From: a virus
IMG/VR virus record: IMGVR_UViG_3300035157_001086
Location: 1 to 28,611 of that record
Strand: one strand, 5' to 3'
DNA length: 28,611 bases
Part shown: piece after piece, positions 8,386-15,498 of the stretch
How the letters are laid out: every line of letters begins with the position of its first letter
Numbering within the stretch: position 1 is the first letter of the stretch
Notes under the pieces: generated by a model
What the model was told of the DNA's origin: nothing
The model's database searches: none
The model's input: only the letters and a program-made list of their open reading frames with translations
Made by a program: the position numbers and the translations under genes

Positions 8386-8413
8386 ATTATATAGCAATAT
8401 CAGGAAATGTCAA
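8386..8413 (-). promoter_or_regulatory. Strong sigma70-like (early-type) promoter
   Basis: The minus strand reads TTGACA (8413-8408), a 16-base spacer, then TATAAT (8391-8386). Both hexamers are perfect consensus. The -35 box is inside the last codons of the halogenase gene (Leu-Asp-Ile). It would drive the 47-aa basic protein and the genes beyond it. Confidence 0.75.
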
Positions 8414-9527
8414 GTGAATTTTCATACCAATTTTTAAAACTAAGATATGACCATTGCCCATATAACTCACTAACCTTGGGATCATACTGTTTATCTATTT
8501 CTAAGTTAGTCATACCCTTGGATTTCTCTAACATATAATTAAATTTATCATCAGGATTAAATGGAAGAGATTTAGCATATTCCCAGAAAGGAGTATCATA
8601 CTTTGAACCAAATTGATAATGCCACAATATAAATTTTTCTAATCTAAACATTTCCTCTCTAACATAAGTATTAACACTTTGCCTAGGTATCGCACCAATA
8701 GTCGTACAATAAATCGCCTGACATACATTCTGATAGAACCCTGTAGCAGTTGCTTCTAAAGGTTCTAGGAATCCACATCTATTCCCATTTAAGAAAGTTC
8801 TCTCACCCACACAAACATTCTTAGCAATATAATTCTCAAAGGTTAAATCACCATCAGGTTCTACATCAAACAATTCCATCATATTATAAGTTGCTTCTTC
8901 CTTAGATGTTATTTTATTATTATAAAGATAACCATAGGATGTACTATCTTGATTAGGAACAACAAACGTCCATCCATCAGGAGTCGCAACAGTTCTCGTA
9001 TAAATTAAATCATTATCTCTTCCCTCTTTCCGACAGAGAAGACAAGCATTTAAAGGATTGATAAGTGGTTCATAGTTATCTTTATCTCGATTATGCCTTC
9101 CTCTACAATCAATTATTATATCAGCATCTATTTCTTTTTCAGGATCATTTATAGTTTGTTGCTTAACTTTAAATAAACCAGATTCTAATACAGCATTTGA
9201 TAACTTTTGAGGAACATAGTGCATTGACATGTTAGTCATTGGAAAGGGATGAAAAAATTCATCCTTAGACTTACCCCACCCTTCATATAATATACCACTC
9301 TTAAATGTAGCACCTATAAGATTCTCTGGTGCATACCAATTTAAATCCAACACACTAGCAATAAGTCCTGCAGGTGGAACTACTGTTCCCTGTCCTACTC
9401 TCTCTATTGGATGTTCCCCTGGACTATGATAGATTTCAATCTCATACTTATCATGGGAATAATAATAAAAATGTAATGCACTAATACATCCTGCATTACC
9501 AGCACCAATAATTGCAATCTTTTTCAT
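8400..9527 (-). CDS. Flavin-dependent (tryptophan-type) halogenase
   Basis: A 375-aa FAD-dependent oxidoreductase of the tryptophan halogenase family. The Rossmann dinucleotide motif GAGNAG is at residues 8-13. K76 in GATFKSGILYEGW aligns with the catalytic Lys of PrnA-type enzymes. GFLEPLEATATGFYQ at about 252-266 matches the family's F-x-E-P-L-E-S motif with the active-site Glu. The W-x-W-x-I-P motif is degenerate (GWTFVVP, about 181-187). Known members usually exceed 500 aa, so this is a short version. These enzymes use FADH2, O2 and halide to halogenate tryptophan or other aromatics; the substrate here is unknown. Its ATG shares one base with the purS stop (TAATG), so it is translated from the same message. 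Confidence 0.85.
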   Translation of the reverse strand: MKKIAIIGAGNAGCISALHFYYYSHDKYEIEIYHSPGEHPIERVGQGTVVPPAGLIASVLDLNWYAPENLIGATFKSGILYEGWGKSKDEFFHPFPMTNMSMHYVPQKLSNAVLESGLFKVKQQTINDPEKEIDADIIIDCRGRHNRDKDNYEPLINPLNACLLCRKEGRDNDLIYTRTVATPDGWTFVVPNQDSTSYGYLYNNKITSKEEATYNMMELFDVEPDGDLTFENYIAKNVCVGERTFLNGNRCGFLEPLEATATGFYQNVCQAIYCTTIGAIPRQSVNTYVREEMFRLEKFILWHYQFGSKYDTPFWEYAKSLPFNPDDKFNYMLEKSKGMTNLEIDKQYDPKVSELYGQWSYLSFKNWYENSLDIS

Positions 9528-9850
9528 TACTCATCAAATAAATGATGTTTTGATGTACCAGCATTATCATTAGATATATTACCAATACCTGTTTCTTCTG
9601 TCTCTTCTAATTTATATTCCCAATCTTCTATCACAGTATTAGAAAGCATCCTATCAGACAGAAGATCCATCTCTTCTCTTGCTATCTCTTCACTCTCTGC
9701 ATCAAACCAAAAATCAATTGCCTTCCCAATCCTTAATAGATGAGGTTTAAGTCTAGGGGCAACCATGTGTGTATTCTTCATCACTGCATTACCAGCAGCA
9801 TCCGATACAGACCCTCTGAGTCTGACATGTACCAATGCTTTGAATCTCAT
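9527..9850 (-). CDS. purS: Phosphoribosylformylglycinamidine synthase subunit PurS
   Basis: The 107-aa protein matches PurS, the small structural subunit of the FGAM synthase complex PurLQS in de novo purine synthesis. The pattern is MRFKALVHVRLRGSVSDAAG, then a variable region, an RIGKAIDFWFDAESEE strand-helix unit, and a conserved end MLSNTVIEDWEYKLEE. PurS is usually 80-90 aa; this one has an extra polar tail of about 20 residues. purS is a common auxiliary gene of T4-like cyanophages, where it is thought to raise purine supply for phage DNA. The ATG overlaps the preceding stop (ATGA), and the halogenase follows by a TAATG overlap. Confidence 0.9.
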   Translation of the reverse strand: MRFKALVHVRLRGSVSDAAGNAVMKNTHMVAPRLKPHLLRIGKAIDFWFDAESEEIAREEMDLLSDRMLSNTVIEDWEYKLEETEETGIGNISNDNAGTSKHHLFDE

Positions 9851-10026
9851 TTTTTAGTAGTGTTGGAGCGTGTTCTATTAATTATACTAATAAATTTATC
9901 ACCTGCAAATGTACCACCAAGACAGACATCTATCTCATCACCATCTTTCCAGTTGGTTTCACCATTCATTTTGGTGTGAGTCATTGCTAATTGAATTTCA
10001 TCAATTATCTTTTGTGTTATTCTCAT
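9847..10026 (-). CDS. Small protein (59 aa), unknown
   Basis: The frame runs from ATG 10026, which overlaps the preceding stop as ATGA, to TGA 9847, which overlaps the purS start. It reads MRITQKIIDEIQLAMTHTKM, then a Gly/Asp-rich segment and a basic end (NRTRSNTTKK). It is soluble, with an N-terminal helix and one Cys. The overlaps at both ends support its being real. I do not recognise it. Confidence 0.6.
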   Translation of the reverse strand: MRITQKIIDEIQLAMTHTKMNGETNWKDGDEIDVCLGGTFAGDKFISIINRTRSNTTKK

Positions 10027-10106
10027 TTTTTAAATGCACCTAACTTCATTAAGATGTAGATTGTAAGAGTTGTCCAAAAAACAACTTCTAATCCAACATA
10101 ATTCAT
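10023..10106 (-). CDS. 27-aa single-helix membrane peptide
   Basis: A 27-codon frame starts at ATG 10106 (ATGA overlap with the previous gene) and ends at TGA 10023 (ATGA overlap with the next). The sequence MNYVGLEVVFWTTLTIYILM then KLGAFKK is one transmembrane helix with a positive C-terminus. Its size resembles the tiny one-helix subunits of photosystem II or the cytochrome b6f complex, but I could not match it to a named one (PetL, PetN, PsbT and PsbM were considered). Overlaps at both ends and the lack of wasted bases support translation. Confidence 0.55.
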   Translation of the reverse strand: MNYVGLEVVFWTTLTIYILMKLGAFKK

Positions 10107-10282
10107 TTAATATACTCCACTTGATATGGTGGCATCTTTTCAATCACAACTTTAACAGGTTGTTCAAGTATATTAGCAAGTTTATTATATGCTATTGCTG
10201 TGTATACTTGAGGTACAATGAATGCTACCATTGCAACAATCCAAAACATATAGTAATAGTTTTCTTTGTTTTGTGTTCTCAT
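10103..10282 (-). CDS. Small membrane protein (59 aa), paralogue of the 65-aa neighbour
   Basis: The frame runs from ATG 10282, sharing one base with the upstream stop (TAATG), to TGA 10103. It reads MRTQNKENYYYMFWIVAMVA, then FIVPQVYTAIAYNKLANILE and a C-terminal segment ending PPYQVEYIK. It has one transmembrane helix (about 9-32). It aligns with the preceding protein: YY-x-FW-x-VA, then Q-x-Y, Y-x-x-x-A-x-x-L and P-Y-x-x-x-Y occur in the same order in both. Function unknown; probably an inner-membrane or thylakoid protein. Confidence 0.65.
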   Translation of the reverse strand: MRTQNKENYYYMFWIVAMVAFIVPQVYTAIAYNKLANILEQPVKVVIEKMPPYQVEYIK

Positions 10283-10479
10283 TAATAAAACCTCTCATAG
10301 GGACTACCACCAACTTGTACTTCAATAGTATCGAATATTCTATTCAATGAGCGAGCAAACATTCTATATCCAGAACCAACATATAGTTGACCAAATAGTA
10401 CAGATGCTGTTGCTACACCCCAAAAGATGTAATAAAATTTAGATTTCACTTGTGCTCTTTGTTTTTCTTTAGTAATCAT
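10282..10479 (-). CDS. Small membrane protein (65 aa), unknown
   Basis: The frame starts MITKEKQRAQVKSKFYYIFW at ATG 10479, an ATGA overlap with the PsbN-like gene. It has a basic N-terminus, one hydrophobic segment (about 15-35, YYIFWGVATASVLFGQLYVG) and an amphipathic C-terminal half ending GGSPYERFY. It is a paralogue of the 59-aa protein downstream. Its position between a PsbN-like gene and other one-helix proteins suggests a thylakoid or photosystem-related role, but no family could be assigned. Confidence 0.65.
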   Translation of the reverse strand: MITKEKQRAQVKSKFYYIFWGVATASVLFGQLYVGSGYRMFARSLNRIFDTIEVQVGGSPYERFY

Positions 10480-10775
10480 TGGTCTTCATGTTTATGTTCA
10501 AGTTTACCAGACATTTCATATGCACCTTTGTTTCCACCGTGTCCATGTGCAATGCCTAGTTCATGCATTTTAGCATGTTCATCAATAGGATCTCTTAATT
10601 TTTTCTTACCTCCTCCTACTGTAAGATATAATCCCCATCCAACTAAACCAAAAAGAACTAAACCAAAGAATAAAATAAATCCTTGATCAGGAGTAAGGTT
10701 TAAATGTTGGATCATAGGTTGTTTCTCCCATGTACCAGGTAAATTATACACTGATGGTTTTGATAAAAAAATCAT
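10476..10775 (-). CDS. PsbN-like membrane protein
   Basis: The 99-aa protein has one transmembrane helix (about 32-53, FILFFGLVLFGLVGWGLYLT), followed by GGGKKKLRDPIDEH (54-67). Cyanobacterial PsbN has the same layout: one helix ending in a GYALYTAFG-type segment, then K-K-L-R-D-P-F-E-E-H. PsbN assists photosystem II assembly and repair. Differences are a 20-residue N-terminal extension and a His/Gly-rich tail of about 30 residues with several histidines (HGHGG, HKHED). The ATG at 10775 overlaps the upstream stop as ATGA. An internal ATG at codon 21 (10715) has GGGAG nine bases upstream and would give a PsbN-sized N-terminus. PsbN-like is well supported by the motif; the precise function in the phage is inferred. 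Confidence 0.7.
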   Translation of the reverse strand: MIFLSKPSVYNLPGTWEKQPMIQHLNLTPDQGFILFFGLVLFGLVGWGLYLTVGGGKKKLRDPIDEHAKMHELGIAHGHGGNKGAYEMSGKLEHKHEDQ

Positions 10776-11335
10776 TTGTATTTTTTAAATAATGTTGATG
10801 AAGATTCTTCAGTTAATATTTCCATATTAATAGAGTATCTCCAATTTTGAGAAGTAGTTCTCGCAGCGTTATGATTTAAATCATTAGGAAAAATAAGTAA
10901 TTCTCCTTGTTGAGGTATATAATGGAATTCTTTTCCATTACGTTCAAAGAAAATCCCATCTCCCTCTACTTGATAATAGTATACACCATTTATAGTAGAA
11001 GTGTGAAGATGATTATGCCACCCAGATCTGAAATCATTTATATTACTCCTATAACACCAACACGTAGTTTTATTTTGTGGAGTAATATGAAAGTTTCCAA
11101 AAAGTTCATAACATAATACTTTATATGTTTCATATAGATGAGAAAAAAATGAAGTATGATCATCATATAAAGGGAATTGATTATTTGTAGAATCATCAAA
11201 AGGATTTTGTAAATAATTTTTCTCAATAGAATTATTAATTAGTATTCTCTCTTGTGAATTTACCTCCGCAAAATTCTCAACACTAATTAAACTCCATTCT
11301 GGTAGGTTTTTAACTTTCACAGTTGGTCTTGTCAA
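10772..11335 (-). CDS. Putative 2OG-Fe(II) oxygenase-like protein (TIGR02466 type)
   Basis: About 187 aa. The C-terminal half has the double-stranded beta-helix layout of the TIGR02466-type family: WHNHLHTSTINGVYYYQV (metal-ligand region, H107/H109/H111), then GELLIFPNDLNHNA (distal His H155) and RYSINMEI (R166 as 2OG anchor). The usual H-x-D is H-x-H here, as I recall for this family. Substrate unknown. The start is uncertain: no ATG exists at the beginning. TTG at 11335 or GTG at 11320 are the candidates, both inside the end of the upstream gene; the GTG gives a cleaner N-terminus (MKVKNLPEWSLISVENFA). It ends in an ATGA overlap with the PsbN-like gene. Confidence 0.7.
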   Translation of the reverse strand: MTRPTVKVKNLPEWSLISVENFAEVNSQERILINNSIEKNYLQNPFDDSTNNQFPLYDDHTSFFSHLYETYKVLCYELFGNFHITPQNKTTCWCYRSNINDFRSGWHNHLHTSTINGVYYYQVEGDGIFFERNGKEFHYIPQQGELLIFPNDLNHNAARTTSQNWRYSINMEILTEESSSTLFKKYK

Positions 11336-11534
11336 AAAACTGTTTTTGAAATTCTTCTACTTGGTTTTGTATCTCATCAGGAATCGGAGAAACTTCATTT
11401 ACAGGAACAATCATAGCAGATCCTGCATCTTCACGAGTAATTTTCCAACAAACACGTTGTGTATCTGTTAGACTCAAAATAAAGTCAAAGTGTTCTTCTG
11501 CTTGACGTTGTGTGATTCCAATAGGTCCAATCAT
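11310..11534 (-). CDS. Small protein (74 aa), unknown
   Basis: The best start is ATG 11534, which overlaps the upstream stop as ATGA; an upstream in-frame Met at 11549 would overlap more. The protein reads MIGPIGITQRQAEEHFDFIL, continues SLTDTQRVCWKITREDAG and ends DKTNCES. It is soluble and moderately acidic with no recognised domain. It is the second gene after the strong promoter at 11751-11779. Confidence 0.7.
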   Translation of the reverse strand: MIGPIGITQRQAEEHFDFILSLTDTQRVCWKITREDAGSAMIVPVNEVSPIPDEIQNQVEEFQKQFFDKTNCES

Positions 11535-11728
11535 GTTACAGCATAGCAATAAGTGATCATATCAGGATCAAGAATATCTTCGATATCCTTTACAGTTTCA
11601 GAGAAACCTTCAGAACCTTCGTTATCCCATTTCCAATTCACAGTCTTATCATACCCTTCATCATCAACGACCTTGATCGTTCTTTTTGAAAAGTTGACAA
11701 AAACGTGTGCTAGTTTAGATTCCACCAT
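11531..11728 (-). CDS. Small acidic protein (65 aa), early gene
   Basis: The start is ATG 11728, preceded by GGAG with a 4-base spacer. The frame is open upstream to a TTG at 11779, but that TTG is the -35 box (TTGACA), so the longer version would begin before the transcript does. The protein reads MVESKLAHVFVNFSKRTIKV, then an acidic Trp-containing stretch (TVNWKWDNEGSEGF) and ends MITYCYAVT. Unknown function. It is the first gene of the accessory island and is followed by an ATGA overlap. Confidence 0.7.
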   Translation of the reverse strand: MVESKLAHVFVNFSKRTIKVVDDEGYDKTVNWKWDNEGSEGFSETVKDIEDILDPDMITYCYAVT

Positions 11729-11750
11729 GTGACTCCATACTATAGTATCT

Positions 11751-11779
11751 AGTATAGCAGTCAAGAGATACCCTGTCAA
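11751..11779 (-). promoter_or_regulatory. Strong sigma70-like (early-type) promoter at the head of the accessory island
   Basis: The minus strand reads TTGACA (11779-11774), a 17-base spacer, then TATACT (11756-11751). It lies three bases after the gp5 stop codon. A 12-base palindrome (ATACTATAGTAT, 11737-11748) covers the expected start point. It probably drives the chain of overlapping genes from 11728 to the halogenase at 8400. Confidence 0.75.
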
Positions 11780-11782
11780 GGG

Positions 11783-14332
11783 TCAGTTGATAAAGACTGT
11801 CTTACCAAGGATTAGTACTGCTGCTCCTGCTTCAAGAAGCATACCAGCACCAGCGAGAATAGTTACAGCAGTAGATGCTTGCATATAGACGAATCCAGCA
11901 ACAGCATTAACATTGTATGCACCAGTGAGAACATTACAGTTATATCCTGTTGTACCGCATGTCAATGAATATGGTCCAAGTGGGTTTGCAATAATATACC
12001 TAGGAACAGCATCAGCAGACATACCAGGTGTCATAACTGTTTCAACTGAACCACCAACCATTCTACGAATACCTGTAATTGCCTTAGGAAGAGGTGAAGG
12101 TGGTGTATTAATCATTTCAACTAATGAAGGTGTAATGAGATCAATAGAGTTATCTCCACTAATAATAACTTCTCCTGCAGAAATAGCTGCTTGTCCACCA
12201 CTAGATTCAAAAACACTACTGGTAAATTTACTAGAAACAGATCCTACATTAAATTCTGCACCTTGAACTTCAAACTTAGCACCAACAGTATTGATGTCAA
12301 TATCAGATCCAAATTTGATTGTATGCTTTTGAACTTTTTCGTTCTTCTTATTACCTTTTTTATCTACAACTTTAGGAGCACCTTCAGCATCCATGAAGAA
12401 CCCACCACCAACTTCAAGATGACAATCACCAGTAACCTTGATGAAATAATCACCATCGATGTTTAAAACATGATCACCATCAATTTGTTTACAGTTGTCA
12501 CCATGAGTTTCTTCTGTATAATTACCAGCATATGTTGTATGGTCAGCAACTAAAGAACCAGTATCACCCTTACCACCATTTGCCGATTTTACGGAAGCAT
12601 CTACTTGTCTTTCAAGTTCATCTGCATCCATGTCTGGATTTTGTTTCCTAATCTCTTTACGAGCATTGAACTTGGCATACTCGTTCTGATTTATCTTTAC
12701 AGATGTTGATGTTGTTCCACTTGCTTTTTTATTTACACTTGCCTGACGACCAGGAGTTCCAACAAACATTTCATAGGAACCATCTAAGAAAGTTTTAGCG
12801 GCAGTTAAATATGGATCTGCTTCATTGAAAATATTATCAAAAAGACCACCAGATCCTGCACTACCACCACAAGTTCCTCTACTCTGTCCTCTAATTGCGT
12901 TAATTTCTGCAAGTTCTTCAGGAGTACAATGAGTAACACCAAATAAAGGATACCAACCTACAGTATCTTTACCACCATCAGGTTTACGATCACAATTACT
13001 ACCAGCAAACTTAATGAACAATTGAATCAATCCAGTAATGCTAGTGATACCTTTCTTAAGAAGGTCTGTTCCTGCTTCAAAAATTTCACTACCTGCTTTC
13101 CATGCCTCAATAATTTCTTTTGCTTTACCAATACCATCTACAATTGATGATACAGTATCAACAATACCTAAAACTGAATCAAGAAGTCTTTGAACTTGGC
13201 AGATAACACCATCGATTGCTGCTTGAACACCCTGCATAACCATGGTTGCTTTATCAATAATTCCATCAAGAAAACCCTCAAGAACATTCATAATGCTTCC
13301 TATGGGATCTGAGATAAAACTAAGTAACTTACTATCAACATTACAAAGAGATGAAAGAATTAATTTAACTGCTGCTTGAATTGCTGTAAACACAACAAAT
13401 GGCACACCAGTTGCACCACCAAGAAGATTAACCAACTCTAATTGTTCGGCAAGATTAGCAAGTGCTTGACGCATTGCAGCAACTACTTGAGCGAATACAC
13501 CACTCAAGAAATTTTGAAGTCTTACCGTAAGTTGTTTTGCACTAACTAACTTACCAGTAACAACATCTAAGAACTCACCATCCTCCGCACGAATCAAAGA
13601 ACCAGCATGATCTGCAAGATCTTCTACAAGATATGATAACTTATACTCTAACGTCTTCCAAGGACCACCAACACCATTAGCAGCAGGATTAGGTTTGTCT
13701 GAATTTCTTGGTTTGATAGGATTACCACCACTACCATTCATCACAGTTCCTATATTATTAGGAGAACCACTACCAGAAATAGCAGCACTCTGATTCTCAC
13801 CCTTTTGGTTAGGAAGATCTACAGTGTTAGCAATATTTGCCCTATGAAATCCTTCCTCCTTTGTCGCTGCCATACTTGAGTTAGGATTGCCAGGTGTCAT
13901 TGTGGTCATATTGGGACCAACGCCAGGTTCCATGTTCTCACCAGTAAAGGCAAATACTTTCTTCTCCTGTGACTCTGCAGATTTCTTAACTCTCATAACA
14001 CCAATAACTATTGGCATTTGAGCAGACTCTCCATCCATGAAGAAACCCATAACAATAGCACCAGGTTGCAGTTGACCAGAACTTTCACCCTGACCATCAT
14101 TTCCTGGTTGGCATGTATGTTGTAATACTGTTGCCCATGGAAGATTTTCTGTAGGAAGATCTGCTGTCGTCCCACCTCTTACATTAGTATAATATCCAAG
14201 CACACGAACTCTAACCCTACCTAACTCCATAGGATCTTCATTATCTTCTACTTCACCAACCCACCAGAAAAATCCGTCTTTCCCTACAAAGTTTACGGCA
14301 GGTTCATTAGTAATTCCTTCAATTGATGGCAT
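11783..14332 (-). CDS. 5: Baseplate hub / central spike protein gp5
   Basis: The 849-aa protein starts MPSIEGITNEPAVNFVGKDG. Its N-terminal domain (about 18-130) has the OB-fold signature of gp5/VgrG-type spikes (FFWWVGEVEDNEDPMELGRV, then VRVRVLGY and PGAIVMGFF). A central part (about 230-470) is unusually helical and hydrophobic for a virion protein (AAIDGVICQVQRLLDSVLG-type helices). The C-terminal part (about 600-849) has short beta-helix repeats of the V-x-G/I-D-G-D type (QIDGDHVLNIDGDYFIKVTG), as in the spike of T4 gp5. No lysozyme domain is visible, unlike T4 gp5. It would form the central spike on the gp27-like hub. A late-type box and AAGGAT precede the ATG. The pcyA gene ends 15 bases upstream. 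Confidence 0.8.
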   Translation of the reverse strand: MPSIEGITNEPAVNFVGKDGFFWWVGEVEDNEDPMELGRVRVRVLGYYTNVRGGTTADLPTENLPWATVLQHTCQPGNDGQGESSGQLQPGAIVMGFFMDGESAQMPIVIGVMRVKKSAESQEKKVFAFTGENMEPGVGPNMTTMTPGNPNSSMAATKEEGFHRANIANTVDLPNQKGENQSAAISGSGSPNNIGTVMNGSGGNPIKPRNSDKPNPAANGVGGPWKTLEYKLSYLVEDLADHAGSLIRAEDGEFLDVVTGKLVSAKQLTVRLQNFLSGVFAQVVAAMRQALANLAEQLELVNLLGGATGVPFVVFTAIQAAVKLILSSLCNVDSKLLSFISDPIGSIMNVLEGFLDGIIDKATMVMQGVQAAIDGVICQVQRLLDSVLGIVDTVSSIVDGIGKAKEIIEAWKAGSEIFEAGTDLLKKGITSITGLIQLFIKFAGSNCDRKPDGGKDTVGWYPLFGVTHCTPEELAEINAIRGQSRGTCGGSAGSGGLFDNIFNEADPYLTAAKTFLDGSYEMFVGTPGRQASVNKKASGTTSTSVKINQNEYAKFNARKEIRKQNPDMDADELERQVDASVKSANGGKGDTGSLVADHTTYAGNYTEETHGDNCKQIDGDHVLNIDGDYFIKVTGDCHLEVGGGFFMDAEGAPKVVDKKGNKKNEKVQKHTIKFGSDIDINTVGAKFEVQGAEFNVGSVSSKFTSSVFESSGGQAAISAGEVIISGDNSIDLITPSLVEMINTPPSPLPKAITGIRRMVGGSVETVMTPGMSADAVPRYIIANPLGPYSLTCGTTGYNCNVLTGAYNVNAVAGFVYMQASTAVTILAGAGMLLEAGAAVLILGKTVFIN

Positions 14333-14347
14333 TGTATACTTTTATCC

Positions 14348-15064
14348 TTACGACTTATTTATTACGTTTGTATCAAAGAGAATTTCGTTGATGTAATCTT
14401 CTGCCCATTGGGGATCGAACCATTGACTCAAAACTGCTTTAGTCTTTTTATTCTTTCTTTGTTGTTTACAATAATAAATCTGATCATCAATCCTCTTCAT
14501 AGTATTGATCCATTGCATATCAAACTCAGAATTTTCTACTATACCTTTATAGAGTTGAATAGATTCTTTAATTAGATTCATATACATCTCTCGTTCTTCC
14601 TCTGTTTTGATACGCATGAACTTACATCCTTGTGAGAAAACATCATCAGTCCATAAAGGTAAGACTCTATTCTCTTTAAACTTATACTTGTATGATATGT
14701 CTCTGTATACATCAACATATTTTTGAGTTCCAAACACAGGTGATATATCAACAATTGCTGCGGTAACTGCATTAGGAGTTTCTACAATATCAGCACCGAA
14801 AATAGGGATGGGATAATCAGGAATAGGATATAATACACAATGCATTACAGAAATATTTTCTGTATATCCAGTTTCCAAATGCATCTTTCTAAGTTTATTA
14901 CTCCGATGCATTTCATTTATAATGAATACATTATCATTTTCCACAATAGGATATTTGTTTTCCATATGCGTAACATCAGGAAAACTTTTTAATTCCTCTC
15001 TTATGTAATTGGCAACTGTCATTGACAGTCGAACCCATGGTTTTATATACTTTCCTGAATCCAT
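14348..15064 (-). CDS. pcyA: Phycocyanobilin:ferredoxin oxidoreductase PcyA
   Basis: A 238-aa ferredoxin-dependent bilin reductase, which would reduce biliverdin to phycocyanobilin. It matches PcyA better than PebA/PebS. The substrate pocket residues are E64 (KMHLETG), H75 (MHCVLYP) and D92 (PIFGADIV), with the 17-residue His-Asp spacing of PcyA (H88/D105 in Synechocystis). The C-terminal part (YYCKQQRKNKKTKAVLSQWF then WAEDYINEILFD) is PcyA-like. All three key residues are kept, so it should be active. It follows cpeT by 2 bases and precedes gp5, in an operon with cp12. In cyanophages such genes are thought to keep host pigment metabolism going during infection. Confidence 0.9.
   Translation of the reverse strand: MDSGKYIKPWVRLSMTVANYIREELKSFPDVTHMENKYPIVENDNVFIINEMHRSNKLRKMHLETGYTENISVMHCVLYPIPDYPIPIFGADIVETPNAVTAAIVDISPVFGTQKYVDVYRDISYKYKFKENRVLPLWTDDVFSQGCKFMRIKTEEEREMYMNLIKESIQLYKGIVENSEFDMQWINTMKRIDDQIYYCKQQRKNKKTKAVLSQWFDPQWAEDYINEILFDTNVINKS
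14356..14363 (-). promoter_or_regulatory. Late-type promoter box before gp5
   Basis: The minus strand reads AATAAATA, overlapping the end of pcyA, 24 bases before the gp5 ATG at 14332. One base differs from TATAAATA. AAGGAT follows as ribosome binding site. Confidence 0.4.
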
Positions 15065-15066
15065 AA

Positions 15067-15498
15067 TTAAACTCTCACAAACTTATATATTTCATCTGCA
15101 CCCCAAACAATTCTACCTTTAGAGTCTAAGAATTTATCTCTCATAAAAAGTTTATTGCCATACACAGCAAGTTCAGCATGAATATTATCAGTATCAAACT
15201 GACCCATCCATACTGTACCATCAAATTTTAATACCATATCACATTCTTCATTGCGAGTTAAACCACTATAGGTTCCACCCCAATGTTCTAAAATAACTTC
15301 TTTATCCGACACCTCTACCAATTTCTTATAAGTTTTTAAATACGGATCATCGGATTTTCTTCTACCCCAATGAATCGAATTTATAAACTCATCATTTTGC
15401 TCCCACTTAACAGTTACAGATTTATATAAAGTAGGAGCTGATTGTGCTTGATGCTTATTAGACCAAGTTCCAAGTAACCATGATAAAAAGTTTGTCAT
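15067..15498 (-). CDS. cpeT: CpeT-like bilin-binding protein
   Basis: A 143-aa CpcT/CpeT-family protein. The N-terminus MTNFLSWLLGTWSNKHQAQS matches the family's L-x-x-W-x-x-G-x-(F/W)-S-N-x-x-Q-A signature. The core has DDPYLKTYKK, a GTYSGLTRNEECDMVLKFDG segment and the C-terminal VWGADEIYKFVRV (compare VWG-x-x-x-G-x-Y-x-F-x-R). Host members are phycobiliprotein lyases of about 190-200 aa; the phage form is shorter. From what I know of a cyanophage CpeT, it binds phycoerythrobilin and may act as a bilin carrier rather than a lyase. The start is ATG 15498, sharing one base with the cp12 stop (TGATG). The adjacent pcyA makes a bilin-producing and bilin-handling pair. Confidence 0.8.
   Translation of the reverse strand: MTNFLSWLLGTWSNKHQAQSAPTLYKSVTVKWEQNDEFINSIHWGRRKSDDPYLKTYKKLVEVSDKEVILEHWGGTYSGLTRNEECDMVLKFDGTVWMGQFDTDNIHAELAVYGNKLFMRDKFLDSKGRIVWGADEIYKFVRV

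Noticed and set aside
11330-11335. TTGACA at the start of the oxygenase-like frame as a possible -35 box
   Set aside because: No TATAAT-like hexamer follows at 16-18 bases, and the sequence is within the coding end of the upstream gene.
14578-14772. Minus-strand 64-codon frame inside pcyA
   Set aside because: It overlaps the bilin reductase in another frame, and the active-site residues and family motifs all lie in the pcyA frame.
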